Shown here: one piece after another, positions 30,955-40,766 of the stretch
How the letters are laid out: every line of letters begins with the position of its first letter
Numbering within the stretch: position 1 is the first letter of the stretch
Assembly (NCBI GenBank): GCA_903920425.1
Contig: CAIXME010000762.1
Coordinates: 1-40,766 of the forward strand
DNA length: 40,766 nucleotides
Direction of reading: 5' to 3'
Source: an uncultured Pirellula sp.
Lineage (GTDB): Bacteria > Planctomycetota > Planctomycetia > Pirellulales > Pirellulaceae
The notes under the pieces: model-generated
What the model was told of the DNA's origin: nothing
Seen by the model: only the letters and a program-made list of their open reading frames with translations
Databases searched by the model: none
Program-made: the position numbers and the translations under genes

Positions 30955-33903
30955 ATGAAGTCGAAAGGCGATAGCGTGCAACAACAGCCGGGTAGTGGAA
31001 AAACATTTTACGACCGATGGGGATGGCTAATCCTCATCGCCAGCTTGTCGTTTGTGCCCTTCGCCTTTTACGGTGCTGGACTGGCCGTCCAAAGCAATGT
31101 GAACAAGGTTGAGGACTGGTTGCCCAAGTCTTTCGCTGAGACTGGTGAGCTCTCGTGGTTCCGCAAGAATTTTCCATCGGACCAGTTCATTTTGGTGAGC
31201 TGGGAAGGCTGCAAACTCGGCGAAGACCCATCTGCAGGGATCGAACAAGATGACCCCCGAATTGCCAGACTCGCATCCTTGGTTGCGGCCGAGAACGGCG
31301 ATGCAAATGATGTCGATGCGTTAGAAGCCAAGAAGTATTTCAAAGGTGTATCGACAGGTCGACAACTTTTAGACAAATTGACAACGGGTTCACATCCGTT
31401 GACACACGCGGAAGCAGTCGAGCGTCTGAAAGGATCCATCTTAGGTCCCGACGGCAGGCAAACCTGCGTCGTCGTTTCGTTGGATCCAGCAACGACCGCG
31501 AAGCTCAAGCCTATCTTGGGTCATGGCCAGCGACGTATTTTTCGAGACAATATTCCTCAAGGGGTGTTGCGCCGACTCATTGCCAAGGCTGGCATAGCAG
31601 AAGACCAATTACACCTTGGCGGTCCTCCCGTTGATAACATTTCTATCGATGAGGAAGGGGAAAAGACACTAGTCCGCCTAGCCGGCTTTTCTGGCCTTCT
31701 TGGACTCGGGCTTGCTTGGTGGTCACTTCGCAGCGTCGTTTTGACAATGATTGTGTTCGCATGCTCCGTCACCAGCGCTGCAGCATCGCTTGCAATGATC
31801 TGGGCCACCGGTGAAACCGTGGATGCGATTGTGCTTTCCATGCCTTCGTTGGTTTACGTTTTGTCGATTTCCGGCGCAGTGCACTTCATTAACTATTACA
31901 AAGACGCAGTCCAAGAGGGTGGGCTTCATGGTGCGACCGAACGCGCCGTGATCCACGCTCTCAAGCCAGCTATTCTTTGCTCGACGACAACTGCGCTGGG
32001 TCTTCTCTCGCTATGTGCTTCCGAACTCACACCGATCCGAAAGTTCGGTTTGTACTCTGCGCTCGGTATGGTGATCTTGGTTGTGATCCTATACCTGCTG
32101 TTGCCCGCGGCGTTGCACATTTTGCGCTACGCAAAGAAGTGGGTCATTGAGCCGAGCCTCAATGAAAAGAAATCCGAAAAGGCAGTTTCGCACCACGATC
32201 ACGAAACACCTGGAGAACGGCTCTGGGCGATTGTTGCATCGTTCATTGTTCGAAACCACTACGGCGTGGCAGCCGCATGCGTCCTGGTCGTTGGCGTTAT
32301 TGGTTTCGGGTTAGCAAAGACGCGAACTAGCATCGACTTGCTTGAACTGTTCGACTCACGAGCCAAAATCCTCCAAGACTATCGATGGCTAGAAAAACAC
32401 CTTGGTATGCTCGTGCCATTGGAGATCGTGATCGAATTCGATCCGCAAAGCATTGCCCGTTCCGACGAAGAAAAGAGCCAGAACCCAGGCGAGGGCGCCG
32501 CTGACGATGCAACCCGTCTGACGTTTCTAGAGCGGATGGAAACAACCGTCCAGATTCAAGAAGTAATCAAAAAGAATTTCGGCGAAACCGGTTCTGGAAT
32601 CGTAGGTAGAAGCCTCTCCGCAGCTACGTTTGCGGCAAGCCTTCCAACGACGGGCTTGAGCACGCAAAAGTACTTTGAACGCGTTGCGTACAACAGCGCG
32701 TTGGAACGCAATCGCGACGAGTTTATGAAATCTGGCTTTCTTCGCGTCGACCCAGACACGGGCGCAGAGTTATGGCGAATCAGCTTGCGAGTGGCTGCCT
32801 TCCAAGGAGTCGACTACGGGCAATTCGTTAACGAACTTCGAGACAAGGTTTCTCCAATCATCGAAGCTCACAGCGATCGAGTTCGAATCCTCAAGCAACT
32901 ATCCGCCTGGGGAGGAGAACCGAAGTTTGCTGGTAAAGGGGTCATGATATGGGATCCTTCTGAAAAAACAGACGCCGCCGGCATGTCCTCGGCTTCCAGA
33001 GTACGCTCCGACGAGATCACCTCATTGCTGAGCAAAGCTCGCGTCAAAGTAAAGCGAGTTTCCAACGATCCAGGCTCCATGCCTTTGGTTGATCTGCAGA
33101 AGCTTAGCGATTTCGACGCGATCGTTCTTACTGGTGCGTTTTCAGACGCCGAAATCGGCACTCTGGGCGTAACGCTAGGCAAAGTCATCGACCTCCAAGC
33201 CAACGACCCAAGCTCTCCCAAAAAGTGGGTCTCCTCGACGTATACAGGTGTTGTGCCGATCGTCTACAAAGCTCAACGCGCACTTCTTCAAAGCTTGGTC
33301 GAAAGCACCATTTGGTCCTTCATGACCATCACTCCTTTGATGATGTTTGTATCGAGAAGCTTCCGGGCAGGTCTCGTCGCAATGATACCGAACGTACTTC
33401 CTGTGATCGTTATCTTTGGTGCAATGGGCTGGCTAAACATCCCTATCGACATCGGGTCGATGATGACCGCAAGTATCGCATTGGGCGTTGCCGTGGACGA
33501 TACGATTCACTTCCTATCGTGGTACCGTGTTCAGCTAAAAGAAATCAAAGTGCGGGATGAAGCGATCATATCGACGTACAAACGTTGTGCGACGCCCACT
33601 CTACAAGCAGCTTGCATTAGCGGTATCGGCCTCTCGGTATTTGCCTTCAGCACCTTCACACCGACTCAGCGTTTCGGCTGGTTGATGTTGACGATCTTGG
33701 TGGCTGGCGTGGTTGCGGAACTGATTTTGTTGCCAGCAATTTTGGCAGGGCCTCTCGGAAAAGCGTTCGAACCCTCCCAGTCGCGGCACAATGTGGTTTC
33801 GCGATTCATGCTGATCATTCGCTACGAACTGCGACGCCGATTTGATCGCAAATCGCGTTTGGCGCCCGTTTCGTCCGATGCCGATCTACAAAGCGCTGCC
33901 TGA
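30955..33903 (+). CDS. MMPL/RND superfamily permease
   Basis: Two TM bundles with RND-type motifs (LSMPSLVYVLSISGAVHFINYYKDAVQEGG; ALGVAVDDTIHFLSWYRVQL). Likely start 30955 (MKSKGDSVQQQPGSG); the track ORF starts at 30730. Confidence 0.92.
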   Translation: MKSKGDSVQQQPGSGKTFYDRWGWLILIASLSFVPFAFYGAGLAVQSNVNKVEDWLPKSFAETGELSWFRKNFPSDQFILVSWEGCKLGEDPSAGIEQDDPRIARLASLVAAENGDANDVDALEAKKYFKGVSTGRQLLDKLTTGSHPLTHAEAVERLKGSILGPDGRQTCVVVSLDPATTAKLKPILGHGQRRIFRDNIPQGVLRRLIAKAGIAEDQLHLGGPPVDNISIDEEGEKTLVRLAGFSGLLGLGLAWWSLRSVVLTMIVFACSVTSAAASLAMIWATGETVDAIVLSMPSLVYVLSISGAVHFINYYKDAVQEGGLHGATERAVIHALKPAILCSTTTALGLLSLCASELTPIRKFGLYSALGMVILVVILYLLLPAALHILRYAKKWVIEPSLNEKKSEKAVSHHDHETPGERLWAIVASFIVRNHYGVAAACVLVVGVIGFGLAKTRTSIDLLELFDSRAKILQDYRWLEKHLGMLVPLEIVIEFDPQSIARSDEEKSQNPGEGAADDATRLTFLERMETTVQIQEVIKKNFGETGSGIVGRSLSAATFAASLPTTGLSTQKYFERVAYNSALERNRDEFMKSGFLRVDPDTGAELWRISLRVAAFQGVDYGQFVNELRDKVSPIIEAHSDRVRILKQLSAWGGEPKFAGKGVMIWDPSEKTDAAGMSSASRVRSDEITSLLSKARVKVKRVSNDPGSMPLVDLQKLSDFDAIVLTGAFSDAEIGTLGVTLGKVIDLQANDPSSPKKWVSSTYTGVVPIVYKAQRALLQSLVESTIWSFMTITPLMMFVSRSFRAGLVAMIPNVLPVIVIFGAMGWLNIPIDIGSMMTASIALGVAVDDTIHFLSWYRVQLKEIKVRDEAIISTYKRCATPTLQAACISGIGLSVFAFSTFTPTQRFGWLMLTILVAGVVAELILLPAILAGPLGKAFEPSQSRHNVVSRFMLIIRYELRRRFDRKSRLAPVSSDADLQSAA

Positions 33904-34181
33904 ACTAAATAATCGGTGGCAAAGTCGCAGTTCTCGTTGGCCCTTGGAACTACCGAGAAGAACAGGATCGAATCCTCGGGTGAGCCCCTGGGACCGTTTT
34001 TGCAAGTTTGGGTGCGATGAAATCGGGCGAATCGCACCAACAGGACGTCGAGGCCGCTGTGCCCCAGTCAGCACTTGCAATCGACAAAATGCACGATGGG
34101 ATTAAGATTGGGGGCTCTACCACCAATCTGGGCAGGCTAAGTGCTCGCCCATGCCACTTTCGCTCCTCCTCGATCCCTCCC

Positions 34182-34526
34182 ATGCCTGACGACGACATTT
34201 TTGACCGGCTGATGTCCGAACTACACCGGCGGGCGACGGAATTGCCAGAGGGCTCGTACACCACGAAACTGATCCGTGGTGGAATCCCCAAGATGGCGAG
34301 CAAGATACTCGAGGAAGCCCACGAAGTCATCGAAGCGGCCGGCGAACCTGACCAGGCAGGAAAAGAACACACAGTCCGTGAAGCGTGTGATGTTATCTAC
34401 CATCTGTGGGTATTGTTAGCCAGTCGAGGCATTGACGTAAATGCCTTGAGAAGAGAGTTGGAACGTCGCGAGGGCGTTTCCGGTATTGAGGAAAAACGCC
34501 GTCGAGGCCAGGAGAACGTTTCGTGA
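34182..34526 (+). CDS. hisE: Phosphoribosyl-ATP pyrophosphatase
   Basis: MPDDDIFDRLMSELHRRATELPEGSYTTKLIRGGIPKMASKILEEAHEVIEAAGE...REACDVIYHLWVLLASRGIDVNALRRELERR. The longer track ORF begins at 34008. Confidence 0.93.
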   Translation: MPDDDIFDRLMSELHRRATELPEGSYTTKLIRGGIPKMASKILEEAHEVIEAAGEPDQAGKEHTVREACDVIYHLWVLLASRGIDVNALRRELERREGVSGIEEKRRRGQENVS

Positions 34527-35386
34527 GTTTCGCAGTCAATCATCTCCGCATCGGCATCCCCAGCAAAGGTCGATTAAGTGAACTGGCAACGGAATTGCTA
34601 ATTCAAGCCGGCCTCAACTTTCGTCGACAAGACCGTTCGTTGTTCGCTCGTGTCAGTAGCATTCCAGCAGACATCACGTTCTTGCGCACCGATGACATTC
34701 CGACGCTTTGCGCTGAGGGAGCGATCGACCTTGGAATCACAGGCAGCGATTTGGTCGAAGAAGCTCAAGCAGACGTTGTTGTACGCATGAAGCTCGGTGT
34801 AGGCAGATGCCGGCTCGCCATTTGTGTGCCTACATCATCCGACATCCAAACTCCCGCAGCACTCAAAGGGAAACGCGTAGCAACCAGCTTCCCAAGCACG
34901 ACCGAACGCTATCTGAAACAACACGATGCGCCGGTGCATCTGGTAAAACTCAATGGTTCCGTTGAAGTGATGATTTCCTTGGGAGTTGCTGACGCGATCG
35001 TCGATTTGGTCGAGACTGGCAGCACACTCGCCGCGAACCAACTTCGGATCTTGACCGAAATCGGACAATACGAAACCGTACTGGTGCAAAGTCCGACTTG
35101 CCGGGACACAGTTACGGCAGACCGTATTGTCCGCCGACTTGAGGGAGTGGTCATCGCTCGCGATTACTCGCTCCTCGAATACAACGTCCCACGAGCGAAG
35201 TTGGCTGCCGCAGAAGCCATCACGCCCGGTTTCACTTCGCCGACCGTTACGAGCCTCGAAGATGCCTCGTGGTGCGCGGTGCGGGCGATGGTCAAACGAA
35301 GTGATATCATTCCGATTATGGAAAAGCTGGAATCACTCGGAGCACTAGCCATTCTGGAAACGTCCATCAACAACTGCAGACTCTAA
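34523..35386 (+). CDS. hisG: ATP phosphoribosyltransferase (long form)
   Basis: RIGIPSKGRLSELATELLIQAGLNF, DIPTLCAEGAIDLGITGSDLVEE, GVADAIVDLVETGSTLAANQLRI, plus a C-terminal regulatory-like region. GTG start overlaps the hisE stop (GTGA). Confidence 0.96.
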   Translation: MSFAVNHLRIGIPSKGRLSELATELLIQAGLNFRRQDRSLFARVSSIPADITFLRTDDIPTLCAEGAIDLGITGSDLVEEAQADVVVRMKLGVGRCRLAICVPTSSDIQTPAALKGKRVATSFPSTTERYLKQHDAPVHLVKLNGSVEVMISLGVADAIVDLVETGSTLAANQLRILTEIGQYETVLVQSPTCRDTVTADRIVRRLEGVVIARDYSLLEYNVPRAKLAAAEAITPGFTSPTVTSLEDASWCAVRAMVKRSDIIPIMEKLESLGALAILETSINNCRL

Positions 35387-35402
35387 GCACTCTGTTATCG
35401 GT

Positions 35403-35485
35403 ACGGCGCGAGCCGTCCGATTTTGGGCCAGCAACGTCTCCGTGGTCTGACACTACACACCGGGCAGCTTGTGCTGCTCCGCTAG
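35403..35485. repeat. Two related palindromic repeat units in opposite orientation
   Basis: acggcgcgagccgtccga (35403-35420) and cgggcagcttgtgctgctccgctagga (35461-35487), resembling the unit at 21635-21668, in the hisG-ppiC intergenic region. Confidence 0.5.
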
Positions 35486-35730
35486 GATAAAGACGCGGCT
35501 GCACGCAAGAACCCAATCCATGGCCCCTTCTGCTCAACCTCCTCCGAGGCCACAGAACATGCAGACGGACTGTTAGCCAGCAAAAATTTGCTCTATTGCA
35601 GCGTTTTTGGTCTCTGCCGTATACTCCGCGCGCCTCCGTAATTCCGTGGACACGACTGCATTAGGGAGGAACCGGACTCGCCACAGGCTACTCCTTAGTT
35701 GCCTTGGAATACCCATCATGGATGATCGCG

Positions 35731-36993
35731 ATGAAAACAACCCTTATTGGCTTTGGACTGACTTCGGTTTTTCTTGCGTCCACACTTTGCGCACAGCAGG
35801 GTTTGCCCAGCGGCTACCAGCCGTACACGCCGCCAGTCGTTGGTGGACTTCCCCCCAACTCTCGCGGCCTTGAGCAACCTGTGTTTGTGGCCGATCGGCT
35901 AGGGGAGTTGCCGGAGCAGGCCATGCAAGGCCCGAATCGCTACGATCAATCCAAAGGATCACCTGCAGGCCCTGTGCCGCCACAGCCGACCATCCCAACA
36001 CTCAATCAAATGAATCAATTCGCACCCGGCGATTTGATAGCTACCGTCGGGGAGGAGCGCATCCTCGTAGGCGATCTCGTACCGCCCGATAAAGTCACCA
36101 AAGAACTCGCATCCAGTGCCCAATTCGAATTGATGCTTCGCCAAGCATTGGTTGACCGCGTCACCCGCATGGCTTTGGCGCAGAGATTTGTTAACGACAA
36201 GGTCGCAGGCAAACCAATCAAAGAGAGAGACTCGGCTCGGCAGCAAATCGTCAAGCAGACGAACAAGATCTTCTTTGAAAAAGTGGTTCCAATGCAAAAG
36301 GAGAAGATGAAATGCACCTCCGATGCAGACTTCGATACCAAACTGGCCGAAATGGGCAAATCGCTGACCTCGCTTAAAGAGGAGTTCGCCGAATCGACTT
36401 GGGCCCAAGAGCATCTTAGGGAAAGCGTCCCCGAGAAGCCGCAGATCGAACTGAGTGAGATGAATGATTACTACCAAGACAATATCGACCAGTTCCGTCG
36501 ACCAGCCAAAGTACGTTTTCAAATACTAACAGCCTCCTTCTCTCGATATGCAGACAAACAAGCGGCCTACCAGGCAATCGTGGATATGGGCAATCAAGTG
36601 CGATTGGGAGGAGCCCGATTTGACGGTGTAGCGAAGCGTAGCTCGACCGGACTTCGTGCATCCGAAGGTGGCCAAATGGATTGGACCACTCAAGGCGCTT
36701 TGAAAAGCAAGGTGATCGATCAAGCCATCTTTGAAAATCCTGTTGGCGGCCTCAGCCAGATTTTGGAAGACGCAGACGGTTATCACATTGTTGAGGTGCT
36801 GGAGCGTACCAACGCTGACATCCAGTCCTTTGCAGAAGCCCAAAACGAGATCCGCAAAACGCTTATCAAGCAAAAAACCGCGAAGATGCGCAGCGACTTC
36901 ATCAAGAAAGTTCGCAGTGAAACGCAGGTCTATACCAAATGGCCCAGCGACATCCCTAATTCGCTCGGCCTAGATCAATTGCTAAACAACTAA
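35731..36993 (+). CDS. Secreted PpiC/SurA-type peptidylprolyl isomerase
   Basis: Signal MKTTLIGFGLTSVFLASTLCAQ; parvulin core KVRFQILTASFSRYADKQAAYQAIVDMGNQVRLGGARFDGVAKRSSTGLRASEGGQMDWTTQGALKSKVIDQAIFENPVGGLSQILEDADGYHIVEVLER. The track ORF starts at 35704. Confidence 0.9.
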   Translation: MKTTLIGFGLTSVFLASTLCAQQGLPSGYQPYTPPVVGGLPPNSRGLEQPVFVADRLGELPEQAMQGPNRYDQSKGSPAGPVPPQPTIPTLNQMNQFAPGDLIATVGEERILVGDLVPPDKVTKELASSAQFELMLRQALVDRVTRMALAQRFVNDKVAGKPIKERDSARQQIVKQTNKIFFEKVVPMQKEKMKCTSDADFDTKLAEMGKSLTSLKEEFAESTWAQEHLRESVPEKPQIELSEMNDYYQDNIDQFRRPAKVRFQILTASFSRYADKQAAYQAIVDMGNQVRLGGARFDGVAKRSSTGLRASEGGQMDWTTQGALKSKVIDQAIFENPVGGLSQILEDADGYHIVEVLERTNADIQSFAEAQNEIRKTLIKQKTAKMRSDFIKKVRSETQVYTKWPSDIPNSLGLDQLLNN

Positions 36994-37002
36994 ACTATCG
37001 AT

Positions 37003-40000
37003 ATGCATTCGCCAAACGAGATGCCGAGCCAATATCTAAATCCAATTGCATTGCGTTGTTGCATCCGATGGTTTCTGAGAGCTTTCGTCTGCATCGCTGC
37101 CGTAAACCTGCTCACATCTCATCTGCTTGCCACAGAAGCGATTCCAAAAGTTGCCGATGGCGAGCTTCGATCGTGCCAAGCGGTGACTGTCGATCACGGT
37201 TGGACTGTTGGCGATCGCGGGTTGATACTTGCAACGAATGATGCGGGCAAAACCTGGAACGTTCAGCAACAACGAACCAGCGCTAACCTGTATTCGGTCT
37301 GCTTTGCGAATGAAGAAAGCGGTTGGGCCTTGGGCGGTACCATCGAACCGTTCACACATCGCAGTGTCGGCGTTGTGTTGTCGACTCAAGATGGGGGCAA
37401 GAATTGGCAGAACATGCCGTGCGAATTGCCACGCATCACAGGCACTCAACTTATCGGCCCTAACCACCTGCTCGCATGGGGAGATTGGTCTAACCTGTTT
37501 CAATCTGCTCTATTCGAAAGCACTGACGGCGGACAAAACTGGTTGTCCCGCCCAACCCCTGTTAGCCATATCCAATGCGCCGCATCCAGTGCAAATGGAA
37601 CCCTAGTGCTCGTAGACCGTGCGGGCAATGTTCATAGAACCACCGACGGTCTTGATTACCAACCAGTTAACCTACCTCGCGCTCCATTCGATCCCATACG
37701 ATTTTGCAAATGCACCAACGGGATATGGTGGCTCGGCGGGGATACAGGCCAGCTATATCGCAGCGCCGATGCGATCCAATGGGAACGACTCTATCTCCCC
37801 GGGAATGCATCCGACCACGCTCTGTTCTCCTTGAACGATCTCGCGTCGTTCGAAAACAAAGTTTGGATTGTTGGGCAACCAGGCAATGTCGCCTGGACCT
37901 CCGAGGACTACGGCAATACCTGGAGCGTTCGGGAACTTCCCAACCAATCACTCAACCACTCGATCTCAGCCTTGAACGCGGATGTGCTTCTGACCTGTGG
38001 GCCTCAGGCAAGCATTCGTGCCAGCCGTAACGGTGGCAAAGCATGGTGGACACAACACCAGTCGGGAGGCCGAAATGCGGTTCTTGAGATCGCAGCCACA
38101 TCTTCCGAAATCGGCTGGGATCTGCTCGCGCATGTCACACAAGAATCAAAACGCAATGCAGCACTACTGGTTGTCCACGATCAAGACTTCGAAGGGAAAA
38201 CGAGTCATCTCCCAGAGCTTGCCTCGCGAATCGAGATTGCGGGCAAAAGTATTGGTTTGACTCAATCGAGACTCTTGCCCAATCTTCCGGTCGGCCGCTT
38301 GGTTTCTGGCGAACGCGTGACCGACCTCGGCTATTACCAATCAAGTATGGGTGTCGACGTCGCCAGCGACAGTGTTGCCCTGCTGCGTCGCTTGGTGTTG
38401 GAGATCCGAACCAGCCGACCAGATGTTGTGGTGTCACCTTGCCCAGTTACCTGCAGCAATCTAGAGTCCAAAACGGCTCAAGCTATCGAACAAGCGATGC
38501 GAAGTGCAGGGCAACGCGACTTTCGTGTCTTTTCAAGCGGGGCCGGCATTCCCGAGGATGTATGGCAAACGCAACGTATCATTTTGCGAGGCATGAAGCC
38601 TGGCCTCCAATTTTCACCTGCGATGATCCTCAAATCATCGAGCCTCGTTCTGGGAAACGTGCTCGCTCCCATCCGACCGCTCATCGACCAAAATGTGACA
38701 ACATGGATCGAACCGGAGAAACGCTATTCCTATTCGATCCTAGGGGCTAAATCCGGTACACTTCGAGAACCGCTCGAGGGCGTATTGCTAGATCCCTCAA
38801 CCCAATCCATTGATCGCAACAAAAGCAAAGCGAGACTGGATTCCCTGATGGCAACGAGCCAGTGGTTGGACTGGCGTCAATCGTTGATCTCCGACATTGG
38901 AAATCCGTTGACCCCCGATCGAGTCTGGGAATCGAAGTTGAGGGCGTTGGCCAAGTCCGCATCGCCGGAATCGGTGCCCCCCATCCTGCTCGAGATCGCC
39001 ATCCATTGCCGTCAAAATGGAGAATGGAATCGTTGGAATGCAGCAATTGAATACCTTCTAGAGGTCGACTCGCAATCTTCGGTTGCCGAAGCCGCTTTTT
39101 GGGAAGCAATGCGTCACACCGGAAGTCCAGAAACTCAACAGGTAATCGCACAGCAATTGAACTTGGTCGAACTCCGTATCAATAGCGCGAACCCCTCCAC
39201 GGCGTCCTCAATCCAACAGACCTCTCCTTTTGCCAAAAACCCGAACGATAAGTCACCGGTTCAAAGAGTCGCCTTTACTAACAGTGTTCGGCGCATTCCC
39301 ATCGCGACCAACCGCGACCTCGAGGAGTTCGCGAGATTTCTATCCAAATGGCCGGAGTCATTTCAATCGCGGCGAACGGAACAATCGTGGGGCTGGCTCA
39401 TCGCGGCTCGCTACCGAAGTATGCAATCCAGAGCAGAACCAGGATCGACTATCAATTTAAGCCGGGATCCCTCCGTCTTTTGGCCGCCGCAAACGCAATA
39501 CCTAACCTCTTGGCGCCATGTCGGCGCCGCCGAGCGATCGATTCCAGGTCGAACGGGTTCGACTTCAGAAAGTTCTGCATCCCCCAATATCGCATCATGC
39601 CCCACAATTCAACAGCGTCCATACTTGGACGGTAAAGGTGACGAACCATTTTGGAATGAGGCAGCGCAACTGGAATTGAGGGACCCTTGGGCCGACGATC
39701 CAACGATGAGAACAACCATTCGTTTAGCGCGAGACGCCGAGTTTCTTTACGTGTTGAGTCGTTCAGTAAATCCAACAGAAACATCCACCGTACCGATTTC
39801 CACCAAGCCTCCGATGTTCAGTCCAAAGCAGGATACCCCACTTTCGCTCTCGAACCGAGGCAAAGCAAATGCATCGATCAAAGACAGTCGGCGTGACAGC
39901 CTCTCCCATTCCAACGACCATATCAAAATGCGCATTGATATCGACCGGGACTACGCTAGCTGGTTCGAATTCGGTTGGTCCGCATCCGGTGAAATAAGCG

Positions 40001-40269
40001 ACGCATGCAATGACATGGCGTATTGGAATCCTACTTGGCATATCGCGACGTTGAAAGAGAGCTCGGGATGGAGCGCGGAGATCGCGATTCCCTTGGTAGA
40101 ACTGATCGGTTCCGAGCCATCGGGTGCACAATGGCTCGACAAGGTTTGGGCTTTTAACGCCACCAGACACAATCCGTCCTTCTGTACCGAGTCACTCGCT
40201 CCATCACTTTCCGACAGGATGACGCCAGACTCTTGGCTTTTGATCGATCTCAGCAACAACAGTCGCTGA
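37003..40269 (+). CDS. Secreted YCF48/BNR-like beta-propeller protein with C-terminal CBM9-like domain
   Basis: Propeller repeats (HGWTVGDRGLILATNDAGKTWNVQQQRTSANLYSVCFANEESGWALGG; FESTDGGQNWLSRPTP; NVAWTSEDYGNTWSV). C-terminal YLDGKGDEPFWNEAAQLELRDPW...TTIRLARDAEFLYVLSRS...MRIDIDRDYASWFEFGWSASGEISDACNDMAYWNPTWHIATLKESSGWSAEIAIPLVEL. Confidence 0.85.
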   Translation: MHSPNEMPSQYLNPIALRCCIRWFLRAFVCIAAVNLLTSHLLATEAIPKVADGELRSCQAVTVDHGWTVGDRGLILATNDAGKTWNVQQQRTSANLYSVCFANEESGWALGGTIEPFTHRSVGVVLSTQDGGKNWQNMPCELPRITGTQLIGPNHLLAWGDWSNLFQSALFESTDGGQNWLSRPTPVSHIQCAASSANGTLVLVDRAGNVHRTTDGLDYQPVNLPRAPFDPIRFCKCTNGIWWLGGDTGQLYRSADAIQWERLYLPGNASDHALFSLNDLASFENKVWIVGQPGNVAWTSEDYGNTWSVRELPNQSLNHSISALNADVLLTCGPQASIRASRNGGKAWWTQHQSGGRNAVLEIAATSSEIGWDLLAHVTQESKRNAALLVVHDQDFEGKTSHLPELASRIEIAGKSIGLTQSRLLPNLPVGRLVSGERVTDLGYYQSSMGVDVASDSVALLRRLVLEIRTSRPDVVVSPCPVTCSNLESKTAQAIEQAMRSAGQRDFRVFSSGAGIPEDVWQTQRIILRGMKPGLQFSPAMILKSSSLVLGNVLAPIRPLIDQNVTTWIEPEKRYSYSILGAKSGTLREPLEGVLLDPSTQSIDRNKSKARLDSLMATSQWLDWRQSLISDIGNPLTPDRVWESKLRALAKSASPESVPPILLEIAIHCRQNGEWNRWNAAIEYLLEVDSQSSVAEAAFWEAMRHTGSPETQQVIAQQLNLVELRINSANPSTASSIQQTSPFAKNPNDKSPVQRVAFTNSVRRIPIATNRDLEEFARFLSKWPESFQSRRTEQSWGWLIAARYRSMQSRAEPGSTINLSRDPSVFWPPQTQYLTSWRHVGAAERSIPGRTGSTSESSASPNIASCPTIQQRPYLDGKGDEPFWNEAAQLELRDPWADDPTMRTTIRLARDAEFLYVLSRSVNPTETSTVPISTKPPMFSPKQDTPLSLSNRGKANASIKDSRRDSLSHSNDHIKMRIDIDRDYASWFEFGWSASGEISDACNDMAYWNPTWHIATLKESSGWSAEIAIPLVELIGSEPSGAQWLDKVWAFNATRHNPSFCTESLAPSLSDRMTPDSWLLIDLSNNSR

Positions 40270-40518
40270 TTAAGTGCAAAACAGAGCGTTCTCCTGGACC
40301 GTCTTACTCATCGCATGACCGTTCGACAGCCCAGTATCCTGTCATTCGTGGATAGTTAAGACTGCATATCTATAAAGCAATCATCTGAAGGGGCTGGAGA
40401 TCTAATCTCTACCCACCTGGATAAGAACGGGCGGGAGCCTCCCTCCTTCTATTGGTGATATCGCGTTAACAAGCATCGGCCATCTACGTCAGCCAGAAAC
40501 GGTAACCATGCGGCGTCG

Positions 40519-40766
40519 TCACTTCGCGCCCTTTAGAAAAAGCCCGACAAGCGATTGAGCCAAGAGCGGTGTCAAGTATCGCCTGGGCTGAGTCTTTCTG
40601 GTGAAGAGGTTTATCGGTTGGTCGATAAGGCAGCAGAAACAGAGTGCCAAGAATTCGGGATCCGCTGGCGAGATCTCCTCATTGCGAATCCCTTTCTTCA
40701 TGACGCGCGTAACCAATCGAAATCGACAGTCGGTTAGCTGATCCAACACGCCATCGATTTCAGGAA
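40519..40766 (-). CDS. C-terminal fragment of a possible TetR-family regulator (N-terminus off window)
   Basis: Frame is open to the window edge: EIDGVLDQLTDCRFRLVTRVMKKGIRNEEISPADPEFLALCFCCLIDQPINLFTRKTQPRRYLTPLLAQSLVGLFLKGAK. This resembles TetR ligand-domain C-termini (…LxxQLVxLFLxGL). Confidence 0.5.
   Translation of the reverse strand, partial: PEIDGVLDQLTDCRFRLVTRVMKKGIRNEEISPADPEFLALCFCCLIDQPINLFTRKTQPRRYLTPLLAQSLVGLFLKGAK

Noticed and set aside
1-40766. CRISPR arrays, tRNA/rRNA genes, transposases, and restriction-modification or toxin-antitoxin cassettes
   Set aside because: I looked through intergenic regions and ORF translations and saw no direct-repeat/spacer pattern, no cloverleaf candidate I could support, and no defence or mobile-element signature.

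Overview
This 40.8 kb window looks like a planctomycete chromosome, probably of the Pirellulaceae type. The evidence is two DUF1559 prepilin-like proteins, an N-terminal 'LERRELMAANVL' (LEPR-XLL-like) motif, and a TRSVSEG-type palindromic repeat. Most of the content is ordinary chromosomal: PhoH, Gfo/Idh/MocA oxidoreductase, HtrA/Deg protease, GTP-type PEPCK, UppP, argB-argF, a feoA-feoA-feoB operon, an MMPL/RND permease, hisE-hisG and a PpiC-type isomerase. The largest gene at the left edge (minus strand, 4838 down past position 1) is absent from the supplied ORF track because it runs off the window; I read its frame by hand. The points most worth following up are: (i) a duplicated, apparently uncharacterised ~370-aa module inside that giant surface protein; (ii) a stand-alone GltB-type GXGXG protein paired with a degenerate FMN-barrel-like protein directly downstream of argB-argF; (iii) an apparent Rossmann-like insertion in an RND permease; (iv) a coupled pair of arrestin/Ig-like sandwich proteins; (v) dispersed palindromic repeats; and (vi) a PpiC plus YCF48-propeller/CBM9-like gene pair. 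I found no CRISPR array, rRNA, tRNA, transposase or classical defence cassette. Product names come from motif recognition only; no database search was run.
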